64,000 nucleotides of DNA from JBDIBA01 sp039812705 (GTDB lineage: Bacteria > Actinomycetota > Acidimicrobiia > Acidimicrobiales > JBBSGY01), in NCBI GenBank assembly GCA_039812705.1, contig JBDIBA010000002.1, forward strand, positions 13,519 to 77,518. Direction: 5' to 3'. Under the pieces are notes generated by a model. The model saw nothing but the letters and a program-made list of their open reading frames with translations, was not told the DNA's origin and did not search any database. This document shows, piece after piece, positions 25,564 to 33,866 of this stretch. The position numbers and the translations under genes were made by a program. Each line of letters begins with the position of its first letter. The stretch's first letter is position 1.

Positions 25564-27026
25564 GCCAGACCGTGTCGGTTGACGCCGTTGCCTTGTTGCC
25601 CGAAATTGTTTTGGCGGCTACTGCTGGTGTTGTTCTGTTGGTCGACATTTCAACTCCGAGGTTTGACAAGGCAAAGAATGTCATGGCGCTGTTTGGCGTC
25701 GTTGCGGCTACTGGTTGTCTGTTCATTGCTCAAAGCAACGGAGTCCGCTCCACGCTTGACGCAACGTTTGTGCTTGACCATTTCGCGGTCATGTCAAAGG
25801 TCGTCCTGCTGGGTGCGGTTGCCCTGACGCTTTGCATGAACACGCCAAAGTTTCACCCGGGCGAATACCTGGCCCTTGTCTTGATGGCAACGGTCGGTAT
25901 GTCGGCAATTGCATCAAGCCGCGACTTGGTGACGCTCATTGTTTCGGTTGAAACCCTTGCTATTTGTACCTATTTGTTAGTTGGCTGGAACGACCGTTCG
26001 CGGTTTCGCGCCGAAGGCACTCTCAAGTACTTCTTGTTCGGAATTGTGTCGACGGCAGTCACTCTCTACGGCGCGTCACTCCTGTTTGGCATTGCCGGAG
26101 ACACCTCATTCTCCGCGATTTCTCAAGCCATCGAAGCCGGCTCGCTAAGCGGGCTTGTCGTGCCTGCGGTTGTGTTGACGCTCGCGGGCATTGCGTTCAA
26201 GGTTGCGCTCGTTCCGTTTCACTTCTGGGCACCTGACGCTTACCAAGCTGCACCGGTGCCAGTCACTGTGCTTCTCGCAACCGCCTCCAAGATCGCCGGT
26301 GTTCTCGCGTTGGTCAGCTGTTGCGCGTTTGCATTCCCTGGTGCTCACGAAGTTTGGCAACCCGTTCTTGTTGTGTTCGCAATTGCCTCGGTGTTAATCG
26401 GGAACCTTGTTGCCCTTAGGCAAACAGACCTGATCCGCATGCTTGCGTGGTCGTCGGTTGGTCATGGCGGGTTCATGGTCGTTCCAATCGCCGTAGTCCG
26501 CGATCAGATAACGGACGCAGCCGTTGGAACCCTCTTGACCTATGCCGCGTTCTACGTGCTCGGCACGGTCTGTGCCTTTGGCGCCGTTCAGACGCTTACT
26601 CGTCACAGGTCCGGAGGTTTCCCCACCGAGGCGTTGCATGGCGTGTTTCGCACTCACATACTTCCCGGTGTGGCTTTGGCAATCGGGTTGTTGTCTCTAG
26701 CGGGCATTCCGCCTCTCGGTGGCTGGTACGCCAAGTTCGCAATCTTGGAAAATGTCGTTGGCGTTGGAGGAAGCCTTGCTTGGGTAATGGCTGCGGTCGT
26801 CGTGGCAATGACGGCCGTCGGCCTTGCCTACTACGCCCTTGCTATTGCGCGAATGTGGCGAAACGAGCCAGATCCCGCGCTGGCCGCCGATCATCGGGAC
26901 ATTGATGCAAGTTCGGCTCCAAGCAGGCATGGGTTTTTGATAGTGATGGGTTTCCTGGTTGTTGTCGCCGGCTTGGTGCCGGGGTTGATCGCGAGCGTTG
27001 GAGGCGGGCAATTCTTCGGGGTGTAG
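25560..27026 (+). CDS. nuoN: NADH-quinone oxidoreductase subunit N
   Basis: A 488-aa antiporter-like subunit with about 14 helices. It shows the family patterns EGTLKYFLFGIVSTAVTLYG, FKVALVPFHFWAPDAYQAAP and MLAWSSVGHGGFM. It is the last of the eleven contiguous nuo genes; the methyltransferase gene starts 17 bp after its stop. Confidence 0.96.
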   Translation: MSQTVSVDAVALLPEIVLAATAGVVLLVDISTPRFDKAKNVMALFGVVAATGCLFIAQSNGVRSTLDATFVLDHFAVMSKVVLLGAVALTLCMNTPKFHPGEYLALVLMATVGMSAIASSRDLVTLIVSVETLAICTYLLVGWNDRSRFRAEGTLKYFLFGIVSTAVTLYGASLLFGIAGDTSFSAISQAIEAGSLSGLVVPAVVLTLAGIAFKVALVPFHFWAPDAYQAAPVPVTVLLATASKIAGVLALVSCCAFAFPGAHEVWQPVLVVFAIASVLIGNLVALRQTDLIRMLAWSSVGHGGFMVVPIAVVRDQITDAAVGTLLTYAAFYVLGTVCAFGAVQTLTRHRSGGFPTEALHGVFRTHILPGVALAIGLLSLAGIPPLGGWYAKFAILENVVGVGGSLAWVMAAVVVAMTAVGLAYYALAIARMWRNEPDPALAADHRDIDASSAPSRHGFLIVMGFLVVVAGLVPGLIASVGGGQFFGV

Positions 27027-27043
27027 GTCAAACGGTTTGGTCG

Positions 27044-28177
27044 ATGTTGTTGGAGTCACTCAAGGGTGAACCCATGCCGTTTTCCAAGTTTCAAGATGTC
27101 GCGCTCAACCACCCGGCTTCGGGCTATTTCTCGGGAGCCGGCTCGGTTGGCCGCACGGGCGATTTCATCACCAGTCCCGAGGTCGGCCCGCTTTTTGGTG
27201 CGATTATCGCCTCTGCGTTGGATCGTTGGTGGGACGAGCTCGGCCAGCCTCGGCCGTTCACTGTTGTTGAAGCCGGTGCTGGAATCGGCACCCTGGCCGC
27301 CACCATCGGGGCGGCCAACCCAGAATGCTTGCAGGCGCTTAACTACATCACCGTTGAAAAGAGCGAAGCCATTCGCTCCAAACAGGGCGATCGGTTGAAC
27401 GTCAAGAACGTCACCAACGTCATGCGCGGAAAAGATGGTTCCTTGTCGTCGCTCGCAGTCACCGCGCTTGAAGATCTGCCAAAGCAGCGTTTTGTCGGTG
27501 TTGTGTTGGCTAATGAGTTGCTCGACAACTTGCCGGTCGACCTTGTTGTCATGGAAAACGGCATGTGGCACCAAGTCGGCGTTCAAAAGGGCGACTTCGG
27601 AGAACTCAAAGAGGTCTCCATCCCGCTCAAAGAGGGTTCGGGTTTGCTTAATGCTGCAAGGCACTTTGGCGAAGGCGCCACGGAAGGCAGTCGTCTTGCA
27701 CTTCAGGGTAGTTCTCAAGATTGGCTGCGCCGCGCGCTGGGCCTAGTTGAGCGTGGCCGCGTGGTCGTCCTCGATTACGCAACAACCAGTCGCTCTATGG
27801 TCGACGCACCAATGGAGGATTGGTTGCGGACTTATCGCAATCAGCGTCCGGGTACCTCGCCGCTTGACCAGCCGGGCACTCAAGACATCACGTGCGATGT
27901 TGCAATTGACCAACTCGAACACGTTGCGCCAATTACGCACAACACCAGCCAGGCGGACTTCCTTGAGGCGCACGGCCTCAACAACTTCTTGTCAGACGCC
28001 AGAGAGGTTTGGCATGGCCGAGCCGAACTTGGTGATCTTGCAGCGGTTCGTGCGCGCGCCAGAGTGCAAGAAGGCCGGATACTCACAAGTGAGCCCGGCC
28101 TTGGTGCACATCGTGTTCTGGAATGGGTGGTGGGTTCCGACAAGCGGCCAGAACCCGACCCGCCCATTAAGCCTTGA
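27044..28177 (+). CDS. MidA/NDUFAF7-family SAM-dependent methyltransferase
   Basis: A 377-aa class I methyltransferase of the DUF185/MidA group. Evidence: an N-terminal FxxFxxxALxHPxxGYFS block (about 13-30), SPEVGPLFG, the SAM motif VVEAGAGIGTLA (about 75-86) and the NELLDNLPVD motif near residue 160. In mitochondria NDUFAF7 dimethylates an arginine of NDUFS2, the NuoD homologue, and is needed for complex I assembly. Its position 17 bp behind nuoN suggests the same job here on NuoD Arg71 (inference). ATG 27044 keeps the conserved N-terminal block; its 3' end overlaps the convergent XRE gene by 11 bp. Confidence 0.87.
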   Translation: MLLESLKGEPMPFSKFQDVALNHPASGYFSGAGSVGRTGDFITSPEVGPLFGAIIASALDRWWDELGQPRPFTVVEAGAGIGTLAATIGAANPECLQALNYITVEKSEAIRSKQGDRLNVKNVTNVMRGKDGSLSSLAVTALEDLPKQRFVGVVLANELLDNLPVDLVVMENGMWHQVGVQKGDFGELKEVSIPLKEGSGLLNAARHFGEGATEGSRLALQGSSQDWLRRALGLVERGRVVVLDYATTSRSMVDAPMEDWLRTYRNQRPGTSPLDQPGTQDITCDVAIDQLEHVAPITHNTSQADFLEAHGLNNFLSDAREVWHGRAELGDLAAVRARARVQEGRILTSEPGLGAHRVLEWVVGSDKRPEPDPPIKP

Positions 28178-28508
28178 GCGTCTTCTTTGCGCGCTCGTTG
28201 GCCTTTGCGGCTTGACCGTCTTCGATGACGTCGACAAATCCAGTGATCTTTTCGATTCGCTGTTCAAGACTTGTCTCGGCGCTGTCGTCAACGCGTTCCC
28301 ACTCGCTTGCTTCGCGCGGAACCAAACGAACAAGAAGATCAAGCCCGCAGGCCTGAATAACGCGTGTGAGAACGTCGACCGAAGGCGACATGTCTGCGGA
28401 TTCCCAACGAGCCACGTTGGGTTGAGCTGTAGAGATACGGTCGGCGAGTTCGGCCTGGGTGAGGCCGGCTCGGCGGCGCGCTTCGCGGATTAAATGACCA
28501 CCATGCAT
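28167..28508 (-). CDS. XRE-family helix-turn-helix protein
   Basis: A 113-aa protein with a Cro/C1-type HTH at about 5-60 (REARRRAGLTQAELADRI...NVARWES). The C-terminal half is charged and probably helical, which could allow dimerisation or binding of a partner. ATG 28508 is chosen since TATTCT lies 7 nt upstream, consistent with a leaderless transcript; ATG 28514 would fall within that spacing. There is no adjacent toxin-like gene on the same strand, so this may be a stand-alone repressor. Its last codons overlap the convergent methyltransferase gene. Confidence 0.75.
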   Translation of the reverse strand: MHGGHLIREARRRAGLTQAELADRISTAQPNVARWESADMSPSVDVLTRVIQACGLDLLVRLVPREASEWERVDDSAETSLEQRIEKITGFVDVIEDGQAAKANERAKKTLKA

Positions 28509-28628
28509 GCGCATAAGAATACGCAGTTAGATCGATTCTTGCTAGTTCGACGCGAATTTGCAACGAAAAACCTTCCAAAATCTCACGCAGCGTGGTAGTG
28601 ATTGGCTCAAATCACTCTTTTCGGAAAG

Positions 28629-28656
28629 AAAAACCCGGCCAGACGGCCGGGTTTTT
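28629..28656 (-). terminator. Intrinsic terminator
   Basis: AAAAACCCGGCC and GGCCGGGTTTTT form a perfect 12-bp stem around agac. It lies 30 bp downstream of the leftward secreted-protein gene. The symmetric A/T flanks would also allow function on the plus strand. The remaining 28509-28628 sequence holds the promoter region of the XRE gene. Confidence 0.9.
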
Positions 28657-28685
28657 CATGCTTCTGGTTTGGTTTTGATTGTTGG

Positions 28686-29174
28686 TTAGTAGGTGAATGC
28701 CTTGATTTGGCAGTTGTCGTACCAATAGCGGTTGGCGTGTGCCCTGTCGTCCATGCGCCAGGTCGCGTATACGGAGTGCTTCTTGGCGCCCGAGGTCCAA
28801 TAGCCATAGCTGGTCCGGCTCCAGACGTTCTTTGGCTCTCTTCCGTCGACCTTTATGTAGTGAGGGCTGCTCTTGAGTCGACGGTCGCCGCTGTCGGTGC
28901 GGCTCTCCATGATGAAGTTGGTTGCACCGGTCCAGTCGACGCGAACGTAGCGGCTGCCGTCCGAGTACTTGGTCACCTTGATTGTTGCCTTGCCGTATGA
29001 CGATTTGGCCTGCAGGCTGCAGCGATCGGTCTTGCTGCCGACGACCTTTGCTTGAGTGCCGGTGGTTGCCGCGTTAGCGCTGGCGATGCCGACCGGAGCA
29101 AGGACTGAGAGTGCAATCGCGCCGGCGATGATTGCCGTGCGCTTCTTGCCACGTGCCTTCAATGATTCGAACAA
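28686..29174 (-). CDS. Small secreted protein, paralogue A (unknown function)
   Basis: A 162-aa protein with a Sec signal peptide (basic KARGKKR, hydrophobic core, cleavage near ASANA at residue 35). The mature part is small, basic, rich in Tyr/Trp/Ser and probably all-beta. It has just two cysteines (C52 and C155), a likely disulfide joining the ends. The start is TTG with GAAAGG 7 nt upstream. It resembles the next gene (29285-29770) in length, Cys placement and a shared VDG-x-x-x-N-x-W / H-x-x-x-TW pattern. I do not recognise the family. Confidence 0.72.
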   Translation of the reverse strand: MFESLKARGKKRTAIIAGAIALSVLAPVGIASANAATTGTQAKVVGSKTDRCSLQAKSSYGKATIKVTKYSDGSRYVRVDWTGATNFIMESRTDSGDRRLKSSPHYIKVDGREPKNVWSRTSYGYWTSGAKKHSVYATWRMDDRAHANRYWYDNCQIKAFTY

Positions 29175-29284
29175 TGGGGGACCTTTCGCTTTGAAACAGG
29201 GTTGGTCTTTCTAGGACAACTTAAGGGTGTAATGGAAATACTGCAGCTGAACTGAGAGTGAATTCGGCACAAACGCCCTATTGG

Positions 29285-29770
29285 CTACAGCTCGACGGAC
29301 ACGTAGCAAGTGTCGTAGTAGTTCGGTCCGTTCCCTTGGCGGTATCCCCACGTGACCGCAGCGGTGTGGCTGGAACGCTTGTTGCCAAGTGCCACGTTTC
29401 CTTGCCAGGCGTTGACCGGTTTTCCGTCAATCTCGGCCCGGTGTGGCCAAGCAACGTAGTTCTTTCCCTTGTAGGTGAACTCGGTTGTTTCGTCTGGGCT
29501 CCAGTAATGCTCGACCAGTCGCATGGTCTTGCCTCTGTAAAGCGACACTTCTAGGGCCATCACGCCGATCTTTCCAACGGTGTCGATGTAGCACTCACTG
29601 CGCTCGATGGTTGGCTCTCTTGGGCTTGCGGCGTTCGCGGACGTGATCGTCACGGGAATCAGCGTGCCGATGGCCAATGCCAGTGCAAAGAAAGTCCGCC
29701 GTGTGTGCCTTTTGGCAGTGGTGCTCAAGCGCACGGGCCGGTTGGGATCTGTCGAGTCATTTGCGAACAT
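29285..29770 (-). CDS. Small secreted protein, paralogue B (unknown function)
   Basis: A 161-aa protein whose signal peptide starts after an unusually long polar head (about 1-25, ending RHTRR), with cleavage near SANA at residue 48. The mature part has two cysteines, C60 and one six residues from the end. The core IDGKPVNAW...SHTAAVTWGYR mirrors VDGREPKNVW...KHSVYATWRM in the neighbour. The pair probably arose by duplication and has diverged strongly. 110 bp separate the genes and no terminator is visible between them, so they may be co-transcribed. Function unknown. Confidence 0.7.
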   Translation of the reverse strand: MFANDSTDPNRPVRLSTTAKRHTRRTFFALALAIGTLIPVTITSANAASPREPTIERSECYIDTVGKIGVMALEVSLYRGKTMRLVEHYWSPDETTEFTYKGKNYVAWPHRAEIDGKPVNAWQGNVALGNKRSSHTAAVTWGYRQGNGPNYYDTCYVSVEL

Positions 29771-29868
29771 GTTTTCCGCCTTCGCGAGATTTTCGGTTCA
29801 GTCTCTTGCCTTGGTCAACCTAAGGCCAATGCCGCGCAGATGGGTAGACCGGTTCAACTGATTGCGGA

Positions 29869-30357
29869 CTAGTCGCGAAAGTTTGTGAATTGAAGAGGGA
29901 TGTCAAAGTCGCCCTCTTTGAGGTTGCTGATGACGGACTGCAAGTCGTCGCGTTTCTTGCCCGTGACTCTTACTTGCTCGCCTTGAGTTTGTGAGCTGAC
30001 GCCCTTGAGGCTCATTTCCTTGATTGCCTTGTTGATGGCCTTGGCTTTGTCGGAGTCGATTCCGGCAACAAGCTTGATCGACTGACGCACGTGTCCTTTT
30101 GCTGCGTCCTCAACCTTTCCGGCGTCGAGTGACTTCAATGAGACCTGACGCTTCACCATCTTTTCTTGCAGCACCTGAAGCACGGCCTTGAGGCGGTCTT
30201 CGGTGCTGGACGCAAGCTTGATCTCTTCGCCGGAAAGGTCGATTGAGGATTCGGTGTCTTTGAAATCGAAGCGGGTTCCGACTTCGCGTGACGCTTGGTC
30301 AACTGCATTGCGGATTTCTTGCTGATCGATTTCGGAAACTACGTCGAAGCTAGGCAT
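29869..30357 (-). CDS. YajQ family nucleotide-binding protein
   Basis: A 162-aa cytoplasmic protein matching YajQ throughout: MPSFDVVSEID start, NAVDQASREVGTRFDFK, a middle segment with KGHVRQSIKLVAGID, and the C-terminal KRDDLQSVISNLKEGDFDIPLQFTNFRD. It consists of two ferredoxin-like beta-alpha-beta units. Members bind nucleotides and in some species c-di-GMP; whether that holds here is unknown. The 98-bp gap to the secreted protein gene holds nothing obvious. Confidence 0.93.
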   Translation of the reverse strand: MPSFDVVSEIDQQEIRNAVDQASREVGTRFDFKDTESSIDLSGEEIKLASSTEDRLKAVLQVLQEKMVKRQVSLKSLDAGKVEDAAKGHVRQSIKLVAGIDSDKAKAINKAIKEMSLKGVSSQTQGEQVRVTGKKRDDLQSVISNLKEGDFDIPLQFTNFRD

Positions 30358-30450
30358 GGTCGCTGAGCGTAGCGTGCGTGCTTTCTCGATCAGTTCGTGG
30401 CAACACTGATCTCCCGGGTCTGGGATCGGGCGCTAGTGTCTTAACGACCT

Positions 30451-30532
30451 GGCTCGATACCCAAGCGGCCAACGGGGGCTGACTGTAAATCAGCTGGCTC
30501 TGCCTTCGGAGGTTCGAATCCTTCTCGGGCCA
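30451..30532 (+). tRNA. tRNA-Tyr (GTA)
   Basis: A class II cloverleaf: acceptor GGCTCGA/TCGGGCC (with one G-U pair), anticodon stem GCTGA/TCAGC with loop CTGTAAA (anticodon GTA), a long variable arm and T-loop TTCGAAT. CCA is not encoded after discriminator A. Confidence 0.96.
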
Positions 30533-30537
30533 CAGGG

Positions 30538-30572
30538 AAAATGTCCACGCGGCTTGCCGCGTGGACATTTTT
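30538..30572 (+). terminator. Intrinsic terminator after tRNA-Tyr
   Basis: AAAATGTCCACGCGGC pairs with GCCGCGTGGACATTTT around tt, followed by T-rich sequence. It starts 6 nt after the tRNA. Confidence 0.92.
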
Positions 30573-30614
30573 GTTTCCGAGATATTCCTTGCCGCGCGCC
30601 ACAGGAGCGTGGCT

Positions 30615-30636
30615 AATGTTAGGAACACCTAACATT
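30615..30636. promoter_or_regulatory. Palindromic operator upstream of efeUOB (DtxR/IdeR-like)
   Basis: AATGTTAGG-AACA-CCTAACATT, a perfect 9-bp inverted repeat. The core TTAGG-N4-CCTAA matches the inner half-site arrangement of DtxR/IdeR iron boxes. It lies 11 nt before the TTG start and overlaps a TAACAT box that could be a -10, so binding would block transcription. Assignment to a DtxR-family repressor is inference. Confidence 0.6.
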
Positions 30637-30647
30637 CGGGAGCCCGG

Positions 30648-31499
30648 TTGAACAACTTCTTCCCAAACTTCTTAATTGGCCTGCGCGAAGGTCTTGAGGC
30701 CTCGTTGGTTGTAAGCATTCTTGCTGCATACCTAATGAAGACGAACCGCAAGTCGGCGCTGCGCTTTGTGTGGTTTGGTGCTGCTGGCGCCGTAGCCGTT
30801 TCCGCGGGCGTGGTCCTGTTTCTCAACCTCACCATGCAGGCCCTTACGTTTCAGGCTCAGGAAATTCTTGGCGGTGTCATGTCGCTGATTGCCGTGGCGT
30901 TCGTCACGTACATGATCTTTTGGATGCGCAGAACCGCACGCGCAATGAAGGCGCATCTAGAGGCACAGATGGACAACGCCTTTTCGATGGGTGCGCTGGC
31001 GATTTCCGCCATGACGTTTCTTGCGGTTGGCCGAGAGGGCATCGAGACAGCCATCTTTCTGTGGAGCACGACGCAGGCGACCGGTGGTTCGCAGGTCGGG
31101 CCCGTGTTGGGTGCGCTCTTGGGCATTGGATCTGCCGCGCTTCTTGCCTACCTGCTTTACCGGCGCGCGATTCATCTCAACTTGGCGACGTTCTTCAAGT
31201 GGACCGGTGTCGGCCTGATTCTCGTGGCTGCAGGCGTCGCTGCCTACGGTGTGCACGACCTTCAAGAAGCTGCCGTGCTTCCCGGTATCAATCAGTTGGC
31301 ATTCGATTTCAGCGAGCAGCTATCGCCAACCAGTTGGTACGCGACGATTGTTGGCGCTGTTTTCAACGTCACTCCTGCCATGACGGTTCTTTCGTGTCTT
31401 GCGTGGCTGGCATACGTGGCAATTGTTATGCCGCTGTATCTGCGTCCGTCTCGCCCTCGCGCCGCGATGGCTACTTCTCAACCAAAGGTTCAAGCATGA
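30648..31499 (+). CDS. efeU: FTR1-family iron permease
   Basis: A 283-aa membrane protein with seven helices. Two RExxE iron-binding motifs are present, R13-E-G-L-E17 in helix 1 and R129-E-G-I-E133 in helix 4, as in EfeU/Ftr1. It imports ferric (or just-oxidised ferrous) iron with EfeO and EfeB. The start is TTG 30648 with GGGAG about 6 nt upstream, right behind the palindromic operator. The stop overlaps efeO as ATGA. Confidence 0.94.
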   Translation: MNNFFPNFLIGLREGLEASLVVSILAAYLMKTNRKSALRFVWFGAAGAVAVSAGVVLFLNLTMQALTFQAQEILGGVMSLIAVAFVTYMIFWMRRTARAMKAHLEAQMDNAFSMGALAISAMTFLAVGREGIETAIFLWSTTQATGGSQVGPVLGALLGIGSAALLAYLLYRRAIHLNLATFFKWTGVGLILVAAGVAAYGVHDLQEAAVLPGINQLAFDFSEQLSPTSWYATIVGAVFNVTPAMTVLSCLAWLAYVAIVMPLYLRPSRPRAAMATSQPKVQA

Positions 31500-32605
31500 C
31501 AAAACGTTCGTTTCTCGCGGTGATCCCTGTTGCTGCAGCGTTGTTTGCCAGTGGATGCGTTTCCACGGCTGGCGGAAACAACAAGGTTGAGGCAAGCGAA
31601 TCGCAGTGTAAGTCCAGCGTCTCCGAGATCGCCGCGGGTACTCACCGTTTCCAGGTGACCAACAACGGACAGAAGGTGACCGAAGTTGAGTTCTTGACTC
31701 CCGACGGTCGTGCAGTTGGCGAAATCGAAAACGTTGGCCCATCGACAACTCGCGACCTGACGGTCGACCTTGAGCCCGGCAGTTATGAAATTGCGTGTAG
31801 GCCAGAGATGAAGGGTTTTGGAGTACGCACGCCGCTGAAGGTTACGGGAACCAACACAACAGAGCCCCTCGATCCTGCACTTGCGTCTGCTGTTGCGAGC
31901 TATCGCGGTTATGTAGACGAGCAGGCAGACCTTGCGTTGACGCGCACGAAAGATTTTGCTGCGGCCGTCAAGTCGCGCGACGTTGAAAAGGCCAAGGCGC
32001 TATATCCGTCATCGCGCGAGCCGTGGGAGCGCATCGAGCCCATTGCCGAGAGCTTTGGGGACCTAGACCCGCGTGTTGACGCTCGCGAGGGCGACCTCGA
32101 AGAAGGTGTTCGTTGGACCGGTTGGCACCGCCTCGAAAAAGACCTTTGGGTGTCTGGCCTGCAGGGCGACAGCGGCGAAATCGCCGACACTTTGCTTGCA
32201 GACCTTGGCGAGCTGAAGACAAAGGTCACAGAAGTAGACCTCAAGCCAGCGCAGATTTCCGAGGGCGCACGCGCGCTGCTTGACGAGATTGCAACAGGGA
32301 AAGTGACCGGCGAAGAAGAGCGTTACTCGCACACCGACCTAGTCGACTTGAACGCAAACCTTGAGGGTTCTAAGCGCGCGATTGAATCGTTGCGTCCATA
32401 CCTGGAGTCCAAGGACAAGGCGCTTCTTGAGTCCATTGACGAAAGAATGCAGTCAGCGTTTAACGAAGTTGCGCTGTACAAGTCGGGCGACAGCTTTATC
32501 AATTACGAACAGGTGAACGAAACGCAACGCAAGGCTTTGGCAACAAAGATCGAGGCATTGAGTGAACCGATCTCGAAGGTCACTGGCGTCGTTACCAACA
32601 AGTAG
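31496..32605 (+). CDS. efeO: Iron uptake lipoprotein EfeO
   Basis: A 369-aa protein. A lipobox (FASGC21) marks it as a membrane-anchored lipoprotein. Residues ~35-115 are a cupredoxin-like domain and ~125-365 an imelysin/M75 helical domain with the HxxE motif in GWHRLEKDLW. EfeO binds iron outside the membrane and hands it to EfeU. ATG 31496 is chosen from the ATGA overlap and the lipoprotein signal; upstream reading in this frame is only a shadow of efeU. The efeB start follows 10 bp downstream. Confidence 0.93.
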   Translation: MTKRSFLAVIPVAAALFASGCVSTAGGNNKVEASESQCKSSVSEIAAGTHRFQVTNNGQKVTEVEFLTPDGRAVGEIENVGPSTTRDLTVDLEPGSYEIACRPEMKGFGVRTPLKVTGTNTTEPLDPALASAVASYRGYVDEQADLALTRTKDFAAAVKSRDVEKAKALYPSSREPWERIEPIAESFGDLDPRVDAREGDLEEGVRWTGWHRLEKDLWVSGLQGDSGEIADTLLADLGELKTKVTEVDLKPAQISEGARALLDEIATGKVTGEEERYSHTDLVDLNANLEGSKRAIESLRPYLESKDKALLESIDERMQSAFNEVALYKSGDSFINYEQVNETQRKALATKIEALSEPISKVTGVVTNK

Positions 32606-32615
32606 TTTCGAACCC

Positions 32616-33866
32616 ATGTCGGACGTTTCGCGCCGTCGGTTCCTTGGCCTGCTTGGTGCAGGTGGTTTGGTTGGTGCGGCTGCTGGTGCCGGTGCCATGC
32701 GCATCGGCGATCGTGACGGTGTCTCGCTTGATTCCGCTGTTGCATTCGATGGGCCTTATCAGGCTGGGATCATCACGCCTGCACAGGACAGGCTGCACTT
32801 TGCGGCGTTTGATCTGACGACAACTTCACGCGACGAACTGATTGCGTTATTGAAGGACTGGACCGTTGCTGCGCGGCGCATGACAGCAGGTCTTGAAGCT
32901 GGGCCCGGGGGAGCGGTTCCGCAAAACCAAGATGTTCCTCCAGAAGACACGGGTGAGGCCCTTGGTCTTTCGCCGTCGCAGTTGACCATCACGATTGGAT
33001 TCGGGCCAACTCTTTTCACAAAGGACGGTGTCGACAGGTTCGGACTTGCATCGCGGCGTCCCGCGGCGCTTGTCGACATTCCACCGTTTCCCGCCGACGA
33101 TTTGAACCCCGCCATCAGCAATGGTGACCTTGCCATTCAAGCTTGTTCAAATGATCCGCAAGTCGCTGTCCATGCCGTTCGCAACCTCGCGCGAATTGGG
33201 CGTGGACGTGCCGAAGTGCGTTGGTCTCAGCTTGGTTTTGGTCGAACCTCGTCCACCAGTACCGCTCAGGCAACACCGCGCAACCTCTTTGGTTTCAAAG
33301 ATGGAACGGCAAACCTCAAGCTTGAAGACCCGACTCTGTTGAGAGACTGGGTTTGGGCAAACAAAGAAGACGACGCCAACGCTGGCTGGATGCACAACGG
33401 GTCATACCTGGTCACGCGACGCATTCGTATGCATATCGAAACGTGGGACCGAGCCCCGTTGTTTGAACAGGAAATGATCGTCGGTCGTGACAAGGGTGAA
33501 GGTGCGCCGCTAACAGGTGTGAAGGAGTTCGACCTGCCGGACTTTGATGTGAAACGCGACGGTGAGTACGTCATTAGTCGCAAGTCGCACGTGCATCTTG
33601 CTCATCCAACCGTCAACGATGGTGCCGAATTGTTGCGCCGCGGATTCTCTTTTACTGACGGCACCGATGGTTTGGGCAAGCTTGACGCGGGACTGTTCTT
33701 TATTTGCTTCCAGCGCGACCCACGCAAGCAGTTCATCCCTATTCAGAAGCGTCTTGCCGCTAACGACTTGATGAATGAGTACCTAAAACACACAAGCAGT
33801 GCGGTGTTTGCATGCCCGGCGGGAACCAAGCCCGACGAATACTGGGGTCAGGCTCTTTTCAGCTAG
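32616..33866 (+). CDS. efeB: Tat-exported DyP-type peroxidase EfeB
   Basis: A 416-aa haem peroxidase. A twin-arginine signal (SRRRFLGLLGAGG, residues 5-17) sends it folded across the membrane. The DyP motif GFKDGT contains the catalytic Asp229, and a later MHNGSYLVTRRIRMHIETWD segment holds conserved residues of the haem pocket. In EfeUOB it oxidises ferrous iron or acts on haem so that iron can enter by EfeU. ATG 32616 is chosen because the Tat signal starts there. Its TAG stop lies in a CTAG palindrome that also provides the stop of the convergent gene. Confidence 0.94.
   Translation: MSDVSRRRFLGLLGAGGLVGAAAGAGAMRIGDRDGVSLDSAVAFDGPYQAGIITPAQDRLHFAAFDLTTTSRDELIALLKDWTVAARRMTAGLEAGPGGAVPQNQDVPPEDTGEALGLSPSQLTITIGFGPTLFTKDGVDRFGLASRRPAALVDIPPFPADDLNPAISNGDLAIQACSNDPQVAVHAVRNLARIGRGRAEVRWSQLGFGRTSSTSTAQATPRNLFGFKDGTANLKLEDPTLLRDWVWANKEDDANAGWMHNGSYLVTRRIRMHIETWDRAPLFEQEMIVGRDKGEGAPLTGVKEFDLPDFDVKRDGEYVISRKSHVHLAHPTVNDGAELLRRGFSFTDGTDGLGKLDAGLFFICFQRDPRKQFIPIQKRLAANDLMNEYLKHTSSAVFACPAGTKPDEYWGQALFS

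Noticed and set aside
28167..28508. XRE protein as antitoxin of a toxin-antitoxin module
   Set aside because: No toxin-sized gene lies next to it on the same strand; neighbours are a methyltransferase (convergent) and secreted proteins behind a terminator.
30350..30635. Leftward reading frames across tRNA-Tyr
   Set aside because: The REGFEPPKAEPADLQSAP-like translation is the antisense of the tRNA; the terminator stem also lies within it.
30770..31495. Long upstream extension of the efeO reading frame
   Set aside because: The added 242 codons lie inside efeU in another frame with shadow composition; the lipoprotein signal at 31496 marks the real start.
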